A DNA stretch of 64,000 bases. Origin: Chitinophaga cymbidii. Its GTDB lineage: Bacteria; Bacteroidota; Bacteroidia; Chitinophagales; Chitinophagaceae. The DNA is taken from positions 682,001 through 746,000 of the forward strand of contig NZ_BKAU01000005.1 in assembly GCF_007992715.1 (NCBI RefSeq). The letters are read 5' to 3'. The notes beneath the pieces were generated by a model. That model was not told the origin of the DNA. It did no database searches and worked only from the letters and a program-made list of their open reading frames with translations. Every line of letters begins with the position of its first letter. Position 1 is the stretch's first letter. Made by a program: the position numbers and the translations under genes. Shown here piece after piece: positions 51,290 to 59,447 of the stretch.

Positions 51290-51424
51290 GGCGTGGTCAG
51301 GTGCCCGTGGTCATGAAGAATGGGTAAAGTTTGCAGAGGAATCCCACATGCGTTCACGAGCCCGCGACTGTGAAGAGCGCGCAAACGTTTACGGGTGAAT
51401 GCGTGAGAAGGATCAGGCCGCGTC
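51290..51424 (+). ncRNA. Structured element resembling a cobalamin riboswitch, antisense to neighbours
   Basis: On the + strand a closing helix GGCGTGGTC (51290-51298)/GGCCGCGTC (51416-51424) encloses GGTGCCCGT...ATGGGT (a CCCGT/ATGGG hairpin), GAGGAATCC, and GAGCCCGCGACTGTGAAG. The last resembles the strongly conserved CCCGCnACUGU core of cobalamin riboswitches. GTTTGC/GCAAAC and ATGCGTTCAC/GTGAATGCGT can also pair. The P4 helix is not clear. Both flanking genes run the other way, and no rightward gene follows. Confidence 0.4.
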
Positions 51425-51778
51425 CGGTGGAGGGGACAGGATGTCCAGCGGCATGCTGTAGGGTTTCTGATCGATGCCGGGAGGGTAGATGATCTTCTGG
51501 TTGCCGTCCGGTTGCTGTTCCAGCTGTATTTCCGGCGTTACGAGGTATACCTGCATGCCGGACTGGGAGAGGAATCTGGAGGAATTGTTCTTTTCCTCCC
51601 GGTCATCCGGCGAGGTGTCTTTACAGCCCATGACGGTCTGCACTAGAAACTCCACGCCGCTGTTGATATGATCGATGATCCGTTCTCCGGCACGATGCGC
51701 ATTGTGCCCTGTTACCGGCAGGAACATGGCGGTATTCAGGTATAAGGCAAGGAATATATATGCCAGTGTTTTGCGCAT
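51413..51778 (-). CDS. Small exported protein upstream of the metal-efflux operon
   Basis: A 121-residue protein with a signal-like N-terminus (MRKTLAYIFLALYLNTAMFL). The mature part is hydrophilic, with one Cys (VMGCKDTSPDD) and a Pro-rich tail. Short proteins of this kind often precede CzcCBA/CusCBA-type operons in Bacteroidota; function unknown. It is probably the first gene of the efflux operon, although the 140-base structured gap to the channel gene is long. No metal-binding motif is evident beyond two His near residue 25. Confidence 0.6.
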   Translation of the reverse strand: MRKTLAYIFLALYLNTAMFLPVTGHNAHRAGERIIDHINSGVEFLVQTVMGCKDTSPDDREEKNNSSRFLSQSGMQVYLVTPEIQLEQQPDGNQKIIYPPGIDQKPYSMPLDILSPPPDAA

Positions 51779-51835
51779 GGTGCCAAAGATAGCATTAAAT
51801 GCCCGCGGGTAGCTTAAAATGGGCTTAAAATGATG

Positions 51836-52288
51836 TTAAGGCTTTCTTAAACCGAAGTACCAGACCCATGCGATGAAGAAAAGCTGCAAGGGCAGGCGGA
51901 ACCAGAGGTATGCGGGGCCGGGGCCGTCGTAGGACGCCTTTTGCAGGTCGATGTGATGGATGGCGGCGTAAATATTGGCGGGCGTGATGAGCACGAAGAA
52001 GATAATGAGCAGGATGGCGGAGAGCTTTCTGAACTTCGGGATCAGCAGGCCGATGCCGCCGGCTACTTCGAGCAGGCCGGTGAGGTAGACCAGCTCCACC
52101 TTGAAAGGGATGAAAGGGGGGATCATCATGGCCATGCCCTGGGGGAACATGACATGTCCCAGTGCGGTGAAGCAAAGCATGGCGCACATGGCGATGCGCC
52201 CGCTGAGCGCGAAATTCCAGCGGCGGGTGGTTGCCCGGATGATCAGCAGGGCGGCGGCGAAAGCAACGAGTAATACGATCTCAACCAT
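51836..52288 (-). CDS. DoxX-family membrane protein
   Basis: A 150-residue protein from the ATG at 52288, with four hydrophobic helices. The DoxX pattern ELVYLTGLLEVAGGIGLLIPKF lies near residue 65, followed by LLIIFFVLITPANIYAAIHH. Family members are small quinone-linked or stress-related inner-membrane proteins with varied and mostly unclear roles. It stands 57 bases upstream of the small exported gene on the same strand. Confidence 0.85.
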   Translation of the reverse strand: MVEIVLLVAFAAALLIIRATTRRWNFALSGRIAMCAMLCFTALGHVMFPQGMAMMIPPFIPFKVELVYLTGLLEVAGGIGLLIPKFRKLSAILLIIFFVLITPANIYAAIHHIDLQKASYDGPGPAYLWFRLPLQLFFIAWVWYFGLRKP

Positions 52289-52430
52289 GAGGGTGTTTAT
52301 TGTTTGTTTCCGCAAAGTTCAGCAACGCTTCGGCGGCAGAAAATGATGTATGTTAGTTTCCGTGGATGCCGTACAAGTGTGCGACGCAACGGCGGCAGAC
52401 CAATGATACAAACGCCGGTCTCCCCCAAAA

Positions 52431-53012
52431 TCACTGTTTGCCGTATTGTTTCCGTATCCTGCTGAGGCTTTCCGGCTGAATACCCAGGTAAGATGAGAGG
52501 TGCTTGACGGATATCTGCCGCACCAGCGCGGGATGACGCTGCACCAGCTGATGATAGCGCTCTTCGGCGGTGAGGGACAGCAGGGCCATTTCCCTTTCCA
52601 GCCGGCGGATATAATTGTATTCCGCCATGCGGCGGCCAATGCGCTCGCCCATATGATGCCGGTCGTAGAACTCGTGGAGGTACTGATGCGGAATGAGGAA
52701 AGCTTCGGTGTCGTCGATCGCTTCCGCGTTGATGGGAGAGGGCTTCCGGGTGAGGAAAGAGTAATAGGCGGTCACAAATTCCCCTTCGAAATGAAAGTCT
52801 ACGGTGAACTCCTTGCCGTCTTTCCGGAAATAGTGGCGGGTGGCGCCTTTGTTCAGGAAATAAATGTAATTCTCCACCTGTCCCTCGCGGCAGAGATAGT
52901 CGCCTTTACGGAAATTTTTTGTGATAACGGCTTCGCTGAAGGCATCCCACTCTTCCGCCGGCAGCGGGGCTATGGAGAGGAGGGACTGCTTTAGTGAGAA
53001 AAGGTGCTCCAT
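52431..53012 (-). CDS. Crp/Fnr-family transcriptional regulator
   Basis: A 193-residue protein. The cyclic-nucleotide-binding-like domain (20-125) has FRKGDYLCREGQVENYIYFLNKG and HFEGEFVTAYYSFLTRKPS. The C-terminal winged helix has VRQISVKHLSSYLGIQPESLSRIRKQ. It lacks the Cys set of Fnr and the Arg of cAMP binders, as is common for Bacteroidota members, which often act without a known ligand. No operon partner; the small DoxX gene downstream is 140 bases away. Confidence 0.88.
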   Translation of the reverse strand: MEHLFSLKQSLLSIAPLPAEEWDAFSEAVITKNFRKGDYLCREGQVENYIYFLNKGATRHYFRKDGKEFTVDFHFEGEFVTAYYSFLTRKPSPINAEAIDDTEAFLIPHQYLHEFYDRHHMGERIGRRMAEYNYIRRLEREMALLSLTAEERYHQLVQRHPALVRQISVKHLSSYLGIQPESLSRIRKQYGKQ

Positions 53013-53037
53013 GTGAGGAAGGTACGATTTCCGGGGC

Positions 53038-53202
53038 TCATTTCCCCCGGCCTCTCGACAGCAAAAAGATGATCAGCCCCACCACAACCGCCACCAGCAG
53101 CAACCCCGTCCATACCCCGGCCTTGAATATACCGCCTATCACTTCGCAGCTTGTTAATGTCATGGCAATGGCTGCCAGTAGTAAAAAAGTAACTTGCTTC
53201 AT
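53038..53202 (-). CDS. 54-residue lipoprotein with one membrane helix
   Basis: Starts MKQVTFLLLAAIAMTLTSC, a clear lipoprotein signal with Cys19, followed by EVIGGIFKAGVWTG and a second hydrophobic helix ending in LSRGRGK. Very similar small proteins occur across Bacteroidota and are sometimes labelled phosphatidate cytidylyltransferase, which cannot be right at this length. Real function unknown. The start was chosen because the signal begins there, although the frame is open further upstream. Confidence 0.7.
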   Translation of the reverse strand: MKQVTFLLLAAIAMTLTSCEVIGGIFKAGVWTGLLLVAVVVGLIIFLLSRGRGK

Positions 53203-53340
53203 AATCGCTGATTTGATGAACAACAGTGCAGGAACATATACTGTGCCGTTTTGGGAATAATGCCGCGGGGCCGGTTCCGGGAAACCTGGCCGGCAACTAT
53301 ATGGGTAGATTATTCTACAAAAGATGTTTAATTTCCGTAT

Positions 53341-54084
53341 ATGGAAGTAAAGATCGTTAAAGCCCCGCTGGACGAAGTACGCGCCTTGCGTACCATCTAC
53401 CTCCATGAGCTGAACGCCCAGTTCGTCTGCAATAAATGTCATGATTACGGATGGGCGGACACGTATCTTTTCCTGCTGGACGGCCAGCGGGTGGGATATG
53501 GCGCGGTGTGGGGAACGGACCGGCGGGAGGACCGGGATACGATCTTTGAATACTTTCTGACAAAGCCTTTCCGGCACCTTGCCGATATTATTTTCCCGCA
53601 ATTCCTGACGCTTACCGGTACATCCTTTATCGAATGCCAGAGCAATGATCTTTTGCTTAGCGCCATGCTATACGCCTATGCCACGAATATCCATGCGGAA
53701 GCTATTCTTTTCGAGGACGTAATGGTAACGGACCTGCGCGTTCCCGGTACTGTTTTCCGTAAAAGATCGGCGGATGATGAGACGGGAGATGATGACAGTG
53801 ATTATGTACTGGTGCTGGATGGGAAGATCGCGGCCAGCGGCGGGCTGATGCTGAATTATAACCTGCCTTACGCGGATATTTACATGAGTGTCAGAGAGCC
53901 TTTCCAGGAGAAAGGGCTGGGCGGCCTGATCGTGCAGGAACTGAAAAGGGAGGCTTACGGGATGGGGCGCGTGCCGGCGGCGCGGTGCAATATCAATAAC
54001 CGCGCTTCAAAGGCTACGTTGCTGAAAGCGGGGTTGCAGCCCTGCGGGTTCCGGCTGAAGGGATCTGTAAAAGCCGGCGGTTAA
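53341..54084 (+). CDS. GNAT-family N-acetyltransferase
   Basis: A 247-residue protein. The C-terminal half carries the acetyl-CoA loop in FQEKGLGGLIVQELKREAYG, followed by ARCNINNRASKATLLKAGLQPCG, as in GNAT enzymes. The N-terminal half (1-120) is a degenerate second GNAT-like fold. Acetyl-CoA is the expected donor; the acceptor is unknown. The stop is 15 bases from the convergent ATPase gene. Confidence 0.85.
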   Translation: MEVKIVKAPLDEVRALRTIYLHELNAQFVCNKCHDYGWADTYLFLLDGQRVGYGAVWGTDRREDRDTIFEYFLTKPFRHLADIIFPQFLTLTGTSFIECQSNDLLLSAMLYAYATNIHAEAILFEDVMVTDLRVPGTVFRKRSADDETGDDDSDYVLVLDGKIAASGGLMLNYNLPYADIYMSVREPFQEKGLGGLIVQELKREAYGMGRVPAARCNINNRASKATLLKAGLQPCGFRLKGSVKAGG

Positions 54085-54099
54085 ATGGTGCCGGCTTCG

Positions 54100-54642
54100 T
54101 CATCGCAGACCGGCCGTCTGCAATACAAAATCGGCGCGCCCGCCTACTTCCATCGGCGGTACTTCCACTATCGTATATCCGTACCCGGTATATGCTTCCT
54201 TCATCACTTCAAAAGTCGCCACGGCTTCCTCCCAGGTCTGCTTCCGCTCGCTGTCTGTTGCATAGATCTCTTTCCAGGGCGGCAATATAAAAACCAGGGG
54301 ATGATAGCGGAATGACGTGAGCGCATCCGTCAGCGTTTCTGTCAACGGCAAGCCGGTCAGCCTGACGTATGCCAGTACATCGGGTATGCCGCGGTCAAAA
54401 AAAGTAACGGTGCCCTGATCTGCTTGTTTGTACAGGTTTACAGACCCTTCCAGCATCAGTTCCGCATAGCGCGCTTTGTTTTCCCAGGGCAGCGCATCGC
54501 CATTTTGCGCCATCTGTTCCTGTATGATCCGCCGCGCCGCTTCCGGCATGCAGCGGTAATTTCTTTTTTCCAGCTCGTGCAGCAAGGTGGTTTTACCCAC
54601 GCCAGGCCCGCCTGTTATGACATAAAAGTTGTGATGTACCAT
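54100..54642 (-). CDS. Small AAA_28/NadR-type P-loop ATPase
   Basis: A 180-residue protein from MVHHNFYVITGG at 54642. Walker A is GGPGVGKTTLLHEL, Walker B-like TVTFFDRGIPDVLAY, with a lid-like Arg near DSERKQTWEEAV. These stand-alone P-loop proteins are thought to be nucleotide or metabolite kinases; no substrate is known. A 31-codon upstream extension is open but would remove the P-loop from its usual position at the very N-terminus. Confidence 0.82.
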   Translation of the reverse strand: MVHHNFYVITGGPGVGKTTLLHELEKRNYRCMPEAARRIIQEQMAQNGDALPWENKARYAELMLEGSVNLYKQADQGTVTFFDRGIPDVLAYVRLTGLPLTETLTDALTSFRYHPLVFILPPWKEIYATDSERKQTWEEAVATFEVMKEAYTGYGYTIVEVPPMEVGGRADFVLQTAGLR

Positions 54643-54794
54643 GAATAAAGTAGTGAGAAACAATGTGAGGAACTGCAAATATAGAAAAAATGTCGCAATC
54701 GGCCCCTTGTACTGTCGCAACTGCACACTTGACAATCCGAAAATTGACGATATGTTTGCAGTACATTTTAAACCATCATTTAATTCGTCACATC

Positions 54795-55325
54795 ATGAAA
54801 ATTTTATTAAAGATCCTCGGCGTTATTGTTGGCCTGATCGTTCTGCTGCTTATCATTGCCCTGTTCGTCAGCAAGGATTACAGCGTGGAACAGGAGATCG
54901 TTATCAACAAGCCGAAGCAACAGGTGTATGATTATGTAAAGCTGATGCGTAACCAGGAAAACTATAATGTATGGACCATGGCAGATCCGAACGCGAAGAA
55001 GGAGTACAGGGGCACGGACGGTACGGAAGGATTTGTGTATTACTGGAATGGCAATGATGAAGTGGGTGAGGGCGAGCTGGAAATCAAGCAGCTGGTGGAA
55101 GGTGAAAAGGTGAACATGGAGCTGCGTTTTAAAAGGCCGATGGAAGGTGTTGGCAAAACCTACATCCATACAGCGTCCGTAACACCGGAGCAAACGAAAG
55201 TGATCTGGGGAATGACCGGCTCAACGCCTTATCCGTTCAACCTGATGACGCTGCTTATGAAAGGCAGGTTAGAAAAAGACCTGCAGAAGAGCCTGGTGAA
55301 CATGAAGAACAATATCGAAAAATAA
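54795..55325 (+). CDS. SRPBCC-family protein with N-terminal membrane anchor
   Basis: A 176-residue protein from MKILLKILGVIVGLIVLLL, a single N-terminal helix. The rest is an SRPBCC/START-like lipid or small-ligand pocket (KDYSVEQEIVINKPKQQVYDYV at the start, GMTGSTPYPFNLMTLLM in the last third). Many Bacteroidota carry several such genes of unknown role. The gene ends with a good terminator. The 150 bases before it contain no recognisable operator. Confidence 0.82.
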   Translation: MKILLKILGVIVGLIVLLLIIALFVSKDYSVEQEIVINKPKQQVYDYVKLMRNQENYNVWTMADPNAKKEYRGTDGTEGFVYYWNGNDEVGEGELEIKQLVEGEKVNMELRFKRPMEGVGKTYIHTASVTPEQTKVIWGMTGSTPYPFNLMTLLMKGRLEKDLQKSLVNMKNNIEK

Positions 55326-55344
55326 CGGGCCTGCAAAGGCTGGA

Positions 55345-55380
55345 AAGGGTAAGTGAGGTCTTTCTTCACTTACCCTTTTT
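55345..55380 (+). terminator. Rho-independent terminator after the SRPBCC gene
   Basis: Stem AAGGGTAAGTGA/TCACTTACCCTT of about twelve pairs with a short loop and a run of seven T residues that reaches into the stop codon of the convergent gene. Confidence 0.85.
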
Positions 55381-55893
55381 TTAGCTAATGCCCTGCTCTT
55401 TGTATTTGCTGAGGCAGGCCATCACCACCAGTATAACAGAAAGCGTGGACGCGACCGTACGAATGAGGTTCAGATCGTTCCAGCGCTTTTCAAACCGCTC
55501 TCTTGCCTGGGTGATGGCCTCCGTTGAAGCCTGTTGCAGGTCGAATTTGTCCAGCGCTTCATTCAGCGGTATATTTCCCGCGAAGGTTACGCCGATCACG
55601 CCTGCCGCATATAGCAGCGATGCCGCGAGCAGGAGCCAGAAATGGATGGAAGGAGCGGGTGTGTAATGCAGCCAGGCGCTGACCGGCAGCAATACCAGGC
55701 CGCCGAGAAAACAGATCAGAAATACCGGGTTCTGAATGGCCCGGTTACAGGACTGGAAGGCCGAAATATAGGATGCGTCCGGCAGGCGGCCGAGGCCGGG
55801 CGTAACGGAGCAGGACCAGGCGAAGAACAGTCCTGCCATTAACGCGGTAATGGTTGCTGTTATGATCAGCGTGATATTAACGGGTGTAAACAT
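55381..55893 (-). CDS. DUF1772-family membrane protein
   Basis: A 170-residue protein from the ATG at 55893. Four hydrophobic segments are seen at about 5-27, 50-72, 78-100 and 145-165, with the family motif GLFFAWSCSVTPGLGRL near residue 20. DUF1772 proteins are anthrone-oxygenase-like membrane proteins; the role in bacteria is unclear. The NAD(P)H-binding protein gene is four bases upstream on the same strand, so they probably form an operon. Confidence 0.85.
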   Translation of the reverse strand: MFTPVNITLIITATITALMAGLFFAWSCSVTPGLGRLPDASYISAFQSCNRAIQNPVFLICFLGGLVLLPVSAWLHYTPAPSIHFWLLLAASLLYAAGVIGVTFAGNIPLNEALDKFDLQQASTEAITQARERFEKRWNDLNLIRTVASTLSVILVVMACLSKYKEQGIS

Positions 55894-55897
55894 ATGG

Positions 55898-56749
55898 TCA
55901 GATGCTTTTGATATATTCCTGAATAGGGAAGGGTTTGCGTTGCAACAGCTTTTCCAGCGTATCGTCCACATGCGCGAATTCCCCCGCTTTGATGCTGTCA
56001 GCCATGCTAACGTAGAAATCGATCTCGTGTGAGGGCACTTCATATTTTACCAGTTCTTCGCGGTAGGCTTCATTGGGGATGTCCGTATAGGATGCATCCA
56101 TTCCTTTTTCAGACCGCATCAGGCCGGCTATGTCCCCGAAGCTGTAAGCCCCGCTGCCGGTGATGTTGTACACGGCATTCTGATGATCTTCCCCGGCCAG
56201 TACATTGCTGAGCGCTTCCGCGATATCCGGCCGGTAAGCGAAACTTACTTTGCCGTTCCCGCCGGGATAGTACACCTGGCCGTTTTCCAACGCGCCTCCG
56301 ATGAACAGGGGAATGGTTTCGAAGTACATGCTGTTCCTGAAAATGGTGTATTGCATGCCGGATGCTTTAATGGCATTTTCCGTGTTCATGCAGGTGCGCG
56401 CGGCGAGGAAGTGCGCGTCGTTTCCGGGGTGTAACGTGCTGGTATATACGATATACTGCACGCCCGCGTCTTTTGCGGCTTCTACTACATTGCTTTCCTC
56501 CCGCTTGGCCTGTTCTCCGTAGCTGGCGGTGGAGATCTGCAGCACTTTGCTGACCTGGCTGAACGCCTTCCGCAGGGAGGCCGGATCTTTATAGTCCGCT
56601 ACCCTTACCTGGATGCCGCTGTCCGCATAATCACGGATCTTTGCCGCATCTCTTACCACAGCTACAATGTTGGAAGGATCTGTTTTCTTCAGGAGAAACG
56701 AGATCGTCGTTTTGCCCAGGTTTCCGCTGGCGCCTGTAATTGCTATCAT
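55898..56749 (-). CDS. NmrA/QorB-like NAD(P)H-binding oxidoreductase
   Basis: A 283-residue protein with the Rossmann dinucleotide motif ITGASGNLGKTTISFL at residues 4-19, followed by VVRDAAKI and YIVYTSTLHPG. It belongs to the atypical SDR group of NmrA and QorB-type quinone reductases, which lack the usual YxxxK site; none is visible here. It may reduce quinones or act as a redox sensor. It sits divergent-side to an AraC regulator, 78 bases away on the same strand, and shares an operon with the DUF1772 gene. Confidence 0.88.
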   Translation of the reverse strand: MIAITGASGNLGKTTISFLLKKTDPSNIVAVVRDAAKIRDYADSGIQVRVADYKDPASLRKAFSQVSKVLQISTASYGEQAKREESNVVEAAKDAGVQYIVYTSTLHPGNDAHFLAARTCMNTENAIKASGMQYTIFRNSMYFETIPLFIGGALENGQVYYPGGNGKVSFAYRPDIAEALSNVLAGEDHQNAVYNITGSGAYSFGDIAGLMRSEKGMDASYTDIPNEAYREELVKYEVPSHEIDFYVSMADSIKAGEFAHVDDTLEKLLQRKPFPIQEYIKSI

Positions 56750-56827
56750 AGTTCGTTGATTTTATACCACAAAACTAAAGCGGGGCATAAGCGGAAAATA
56801 GAACAAAACCGACAGGCCGGTATTTTT

Positions 56828-57646
56828 TTAAAGGATCATCTCCGGAAAGTTCTCTACCAGCTCGCTGGAACGCTGCTGGTATTTATTGGGTGTAAATCCT
56901 GCGAATTCCTTGAAGGCGCGGATGAAGTGGGACTGGTCCGCATACTCATTTTCAAAAGCGATGTCAGACAGCTTGCCGAACCGGTTATTCCGCAGCTGGC
57001 TGAGAGATGCCTGGAAGCGGCAGATCCTTGCGAACAGCTTGGGAGACATGCCAACGCCCTGCTGAAATTTTCGCTCGAAGCTTCTTTCCGTCATGCCCAG
57101 CTCTTCCAGCAGCGTCTTCAGCGGAATGTTGCCTCCTGATTCGATGATGCGGGAGAGGGCGTGCGGCAAGAAGGAGCCGTCCTGTTTGTCGTATTTACTG
57201 ATCTGGTGAAAAATATACGTGTTCAGCACTTCTATCTGGGTGTGAAAGGAGCCGGAATCCAGCAATTGCTGTTCCGACAGGGGGGCGCCCTGTTCTTTCG
57301 CGAGTTCGGTCAGGTCCAGGCAGGTGTCTGTAAGCCCGCTGGCGTTGAGGCCGAAAACGGATTGCAGGGCATGGGGGTAGAAATACACGCCGATGGTCCT
57401 GAAAGAAGCGGGGGAATGGATATTGGTATGCCGGGTGGTCTGGCCGTACAGGAAAACGGGCGGCAGTTTTTTTTCTTCCTGGTAGAAGCATCCTTTGTCG
57501 GATTGCTGGTATATGATGCCGGGGGAGCCGTCCGCGAAGGTCTTGAATGTTTTGGGGGTAATTTCCGCGGTATCGCTTTCCAGTGTCCAGAAGTAGCGGA
57601 CATGGTTGCGGAGATGCGGGGGGGGTAATATTTTTTGATATTCCAT
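56828..57646 (-). CDS. AraC-family transcriptional regulator (DUF6597-type N-terminus)
   Basis: A 272-residue regulator from MEYQKILPPPHLRNHVRYFW, an N-terminus typical of the DUF6597-AraC group. The C-terminal AraC domain (180-265) has LLEELGMTERSFERKFQQGVG and IAFENEYADQSHFIRAFKEFAGFTPNKYQ. The gene lies directly upstream of the NmrA-like/DUF1772 pair on the same strand and may control it. The siderophore-interacting protein gene ends 30 bases upstream. Confidence 0.9.
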   Translation of the reverse strand: MEYQKILPPPHLRNHVRYFWTLESDTAEITPKTFKTFADGSPGIIYQQSDKGCFYQEEKKLPPVFLYGQTTRHTNIHSPASFRTIGVYFYPHALQSVFGLNASGLTDTCLDLTELAKEQGAPLSEQQLLDSGSFHTQIEVLNTYIFHQISKYDKQDGSFLPHALSRIIESGGNIPLKTLLEELGMTERSFERKFQQGVGMSPKLFARICRFQASLSQLRNNRFGKLSDIAFENEYADQSHFIRAFKEFAGFTPNKYQQRSSELVENFPEMIL

Positions 57647-57675
57647 TATATGCAATTTACTGAATTATGCCGGCA

Positions 57676-58401
57676 TTACAACCCTCTCTTTCCCTCCGCC
57701 CAATAGGGTTGAGTGCGGATATTGCGTTGCTCCACGCCGCGGGCTTTCAGGATGCTCCGGAATAATTGAATCGATGCCGCGTTGCCGGTAAGATAATATA
57801 CGAAAGCGCCGGCCGGCAGGCCGGAGTTGTGGAGATTCCGTTCCAGCAGTGCTTCCAGGTGGCGGGCTTTATCTTCCCTGTGCTTGTCGAGCACGTCGGT
57901 CGCCAGCCCTATGTCTTCCGGCAGAAAGGCATTGACGGCGTCCAGTTCCATGATGCCGGTATAGAACTGCCGCCGCTGCATGATCTCACTTTCCATCGAT
58001 TTATACAATCCGATCGTAGTTTCATCCCCAAAGAAGAAATGATAAGGATGATCCCGGTAAAGATGGCGTCCTCTGGGCATCACCATCTTCACCGTGTCAC
58101 CGGCTGTAAGCCCCGCTACATAGTCGCTGCCGGGCCCATTGCCGTGCAGGTGAAAGATGATCTCACATTTGTTTTCTTCCGGCGAAAAATAAGAAGGCGT
58201 ATAGTTTCTGAACTCCGTGGCGCTGACGCGGAACGCCACGGCGTAGCCGGTCTTGTGTGTGGCGCCGTGCAGGTCGCCGGAAAAGCATATCTTTTTAACG
58301 GAAGGGCTTAGTGATGCCGTATCGCAGACCTTCAGGTGCAGCAGGCGGGATGACATCAGGCTTTCCATGGCGTCGCCCATCCATTTCGGTACGTGTGGCA
58401 T
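57676..58401 (-). CDS. Siderophore-interacting (FAD/NAD(P)H) ferric reductase-like protein
   Basis: A 241-residue flavoprotein. The FAD domain has TEFRNYTPSYF, where RxYT-x-x binds FAD, and GPGSDYVAGLTAGDTVKMVMPRGRH. The C-terminal NAD(P)H domain has FFFGDETTIGLYKSM and FVYYLTGNAASIQLFRSIL. Such proteins reduce ferric siderophores in the cytoplasm to free iron. No siderophore genes are nearby; the AraC gene at 58475 is 73 bases upstream on the same strand and could regulate it. Confidence 0.87.
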   Translation of the reverse strand: MPHVPKWMGDAMESLMSSRLLHLKVCDTASLSPSVKKICFSGDLHGATHKTGYAVAFRVSATEFRNYTPSYFSPEENKCEIIFHLHGNGPGSDYVAGLTAGDTVKMVMPRGRHLYRDHPYHFFFGDETTIGLYKSMESEIMQRRQFYTGIMELDAVNAFLPEDIGLATDVLDKHREDKARHLEALLERNLHNSGLPAGAFVYYLTGNAASIQLFRSILKARGVEQRNIRTQPYWAEGKRGL

Positions 58402-58474
58402 AGTGTGTTTTTACCATGCAAAGCAACGGCAGCAGGGTGGGATCGGCAATGGAAGAATAGCAGCAACGATTGGA

Positions 58475-59335
58475 CTATTCGCGGTGCTTTTGCCGGAATG
58501 CGAGCGGTGGCATGCCGGCGATCTTGTGAAAAAGCCTGGAGAAATACGTATGATCTTCATACCCCAACGCATATGCGATCTCTTTCACGGTAACATCGGT
58601 ATAGTATAACATCCTCTTGGCTTCGAGGATGATCTCCTGGTGTATCCAGTAGCTGACGGGCATGCCGGTGGTCATCCTGACGGCTTCGTTGAGGTAGGAA
58701 GGAGAGATGTTGAGCGTATTGGCGTACGCGGAGGGGCTTTTGATGGTTTTATAGCTGGATTGCAAAAGGCTTTTGAATTGCCGGGTAATGAGCGCGGGTC
58801 TTTTAGCGGCCGGCTGTCCGCTTTCCATTTCAGTGGCATAGGCGCGGGCGAACAGGCCGGTCATGGCATCCGCGAGGGAGCGGACCACCTGCTGCCTGAA
58901 GGGGCAGCTGTCCGCCTGCAGGAATTCTTTTTCGAGCAGCTGCATGCAGGCGCCAACCCTTTCCATCTCACTGCGCTTCAGCCGCACTGCTTGCAGTTGC
59001 GGTAGCTGCAGTTCGAATACCGCGCGGTAATGGTCGCTGATATAGGACGTGTCCATCGCCACGAACCAGGCGCTGGTGTTATGCAGCGCAATACCCTGGT
59101 GCACCTGTCCCGGCAGGATGCATAATAGCGCGCCGCCCCTGACCTTCAGTTCGTTAAAATCCAGCATCATCCGGCCCATGCCTTTTTCCAGCAGGATGAA
59201 GATGTAATGGTCATCCCGGTGGGCGTTCCGGATGCGCGGGCCGGAAATGCTCTGGTTATCGTACTTCCTGATGAATATGCCCTGCCTCGCTTTTTCGTTG
59301 AGGGTATGAACAGGGATAGCGGATATTTTTGACAT
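58475..59335 (-). CDS. AraC-family transcriptional regulator with cupin-type N-terminus
   Basis: A 286-residue regulator from MSKISAIPVHTL. The N-terminal cupin-like domain (15-130) has DDHYIFILLEKGMGRMMLDF and LLCILPGQVHQGIAL. The AraC DNA-binding domain (185-286) has ANTLNISPSYLNEAVRMTTG and IAYALGYEDHTYFSRLFHKIAG. Expected to bind a small effector. Neighbouring genes suggest a link to iron handling, but this is only positional. Confidence 0.9.
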   Translation of the reverse strand: MSKISAIPVHTLNEKARQGIFIRKYDNQSISGPRIRNAHRDDHYIFILLEKGMGRMMLDFNELKVRGGALLCILPGQVHQGIALHNTSAWFVAMDTSYISDHYRAVFELQLPQLQAVRLKRSEMERVGACMQLLEKEFLQADSCPFRQQVVRSLADAMTGLFARAYATEMESGQPAAKRPALITRQFKSLLQSSYKTIKSPSAYANTLNISPSYLNEAVRMTTGMPVSYWIHQEIILEAKRMLYYTDVTVKEIAYALGYEDHTYFSRLFHKIAGMPPLAFRQKHRE

Positions 59336-59447
59336 AGACGCCGATTTCGTTTGCAAAGATCAGATTTTTATGATTATATTTCAGTATGACCCGTTATGTA
59401 GCTGTTTGTATGATATAACACTCTTTACCCAAAAATCTTTTTAATCT

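Noticed and set aside
53038..53202. Annotation of the 54-residue lipoprotein as phosphatidate cytidylyltransferase
   Set aside because: Too short and lacking any CDP-diglyceride synthase motif; the label is a known propagation error in my judgement.
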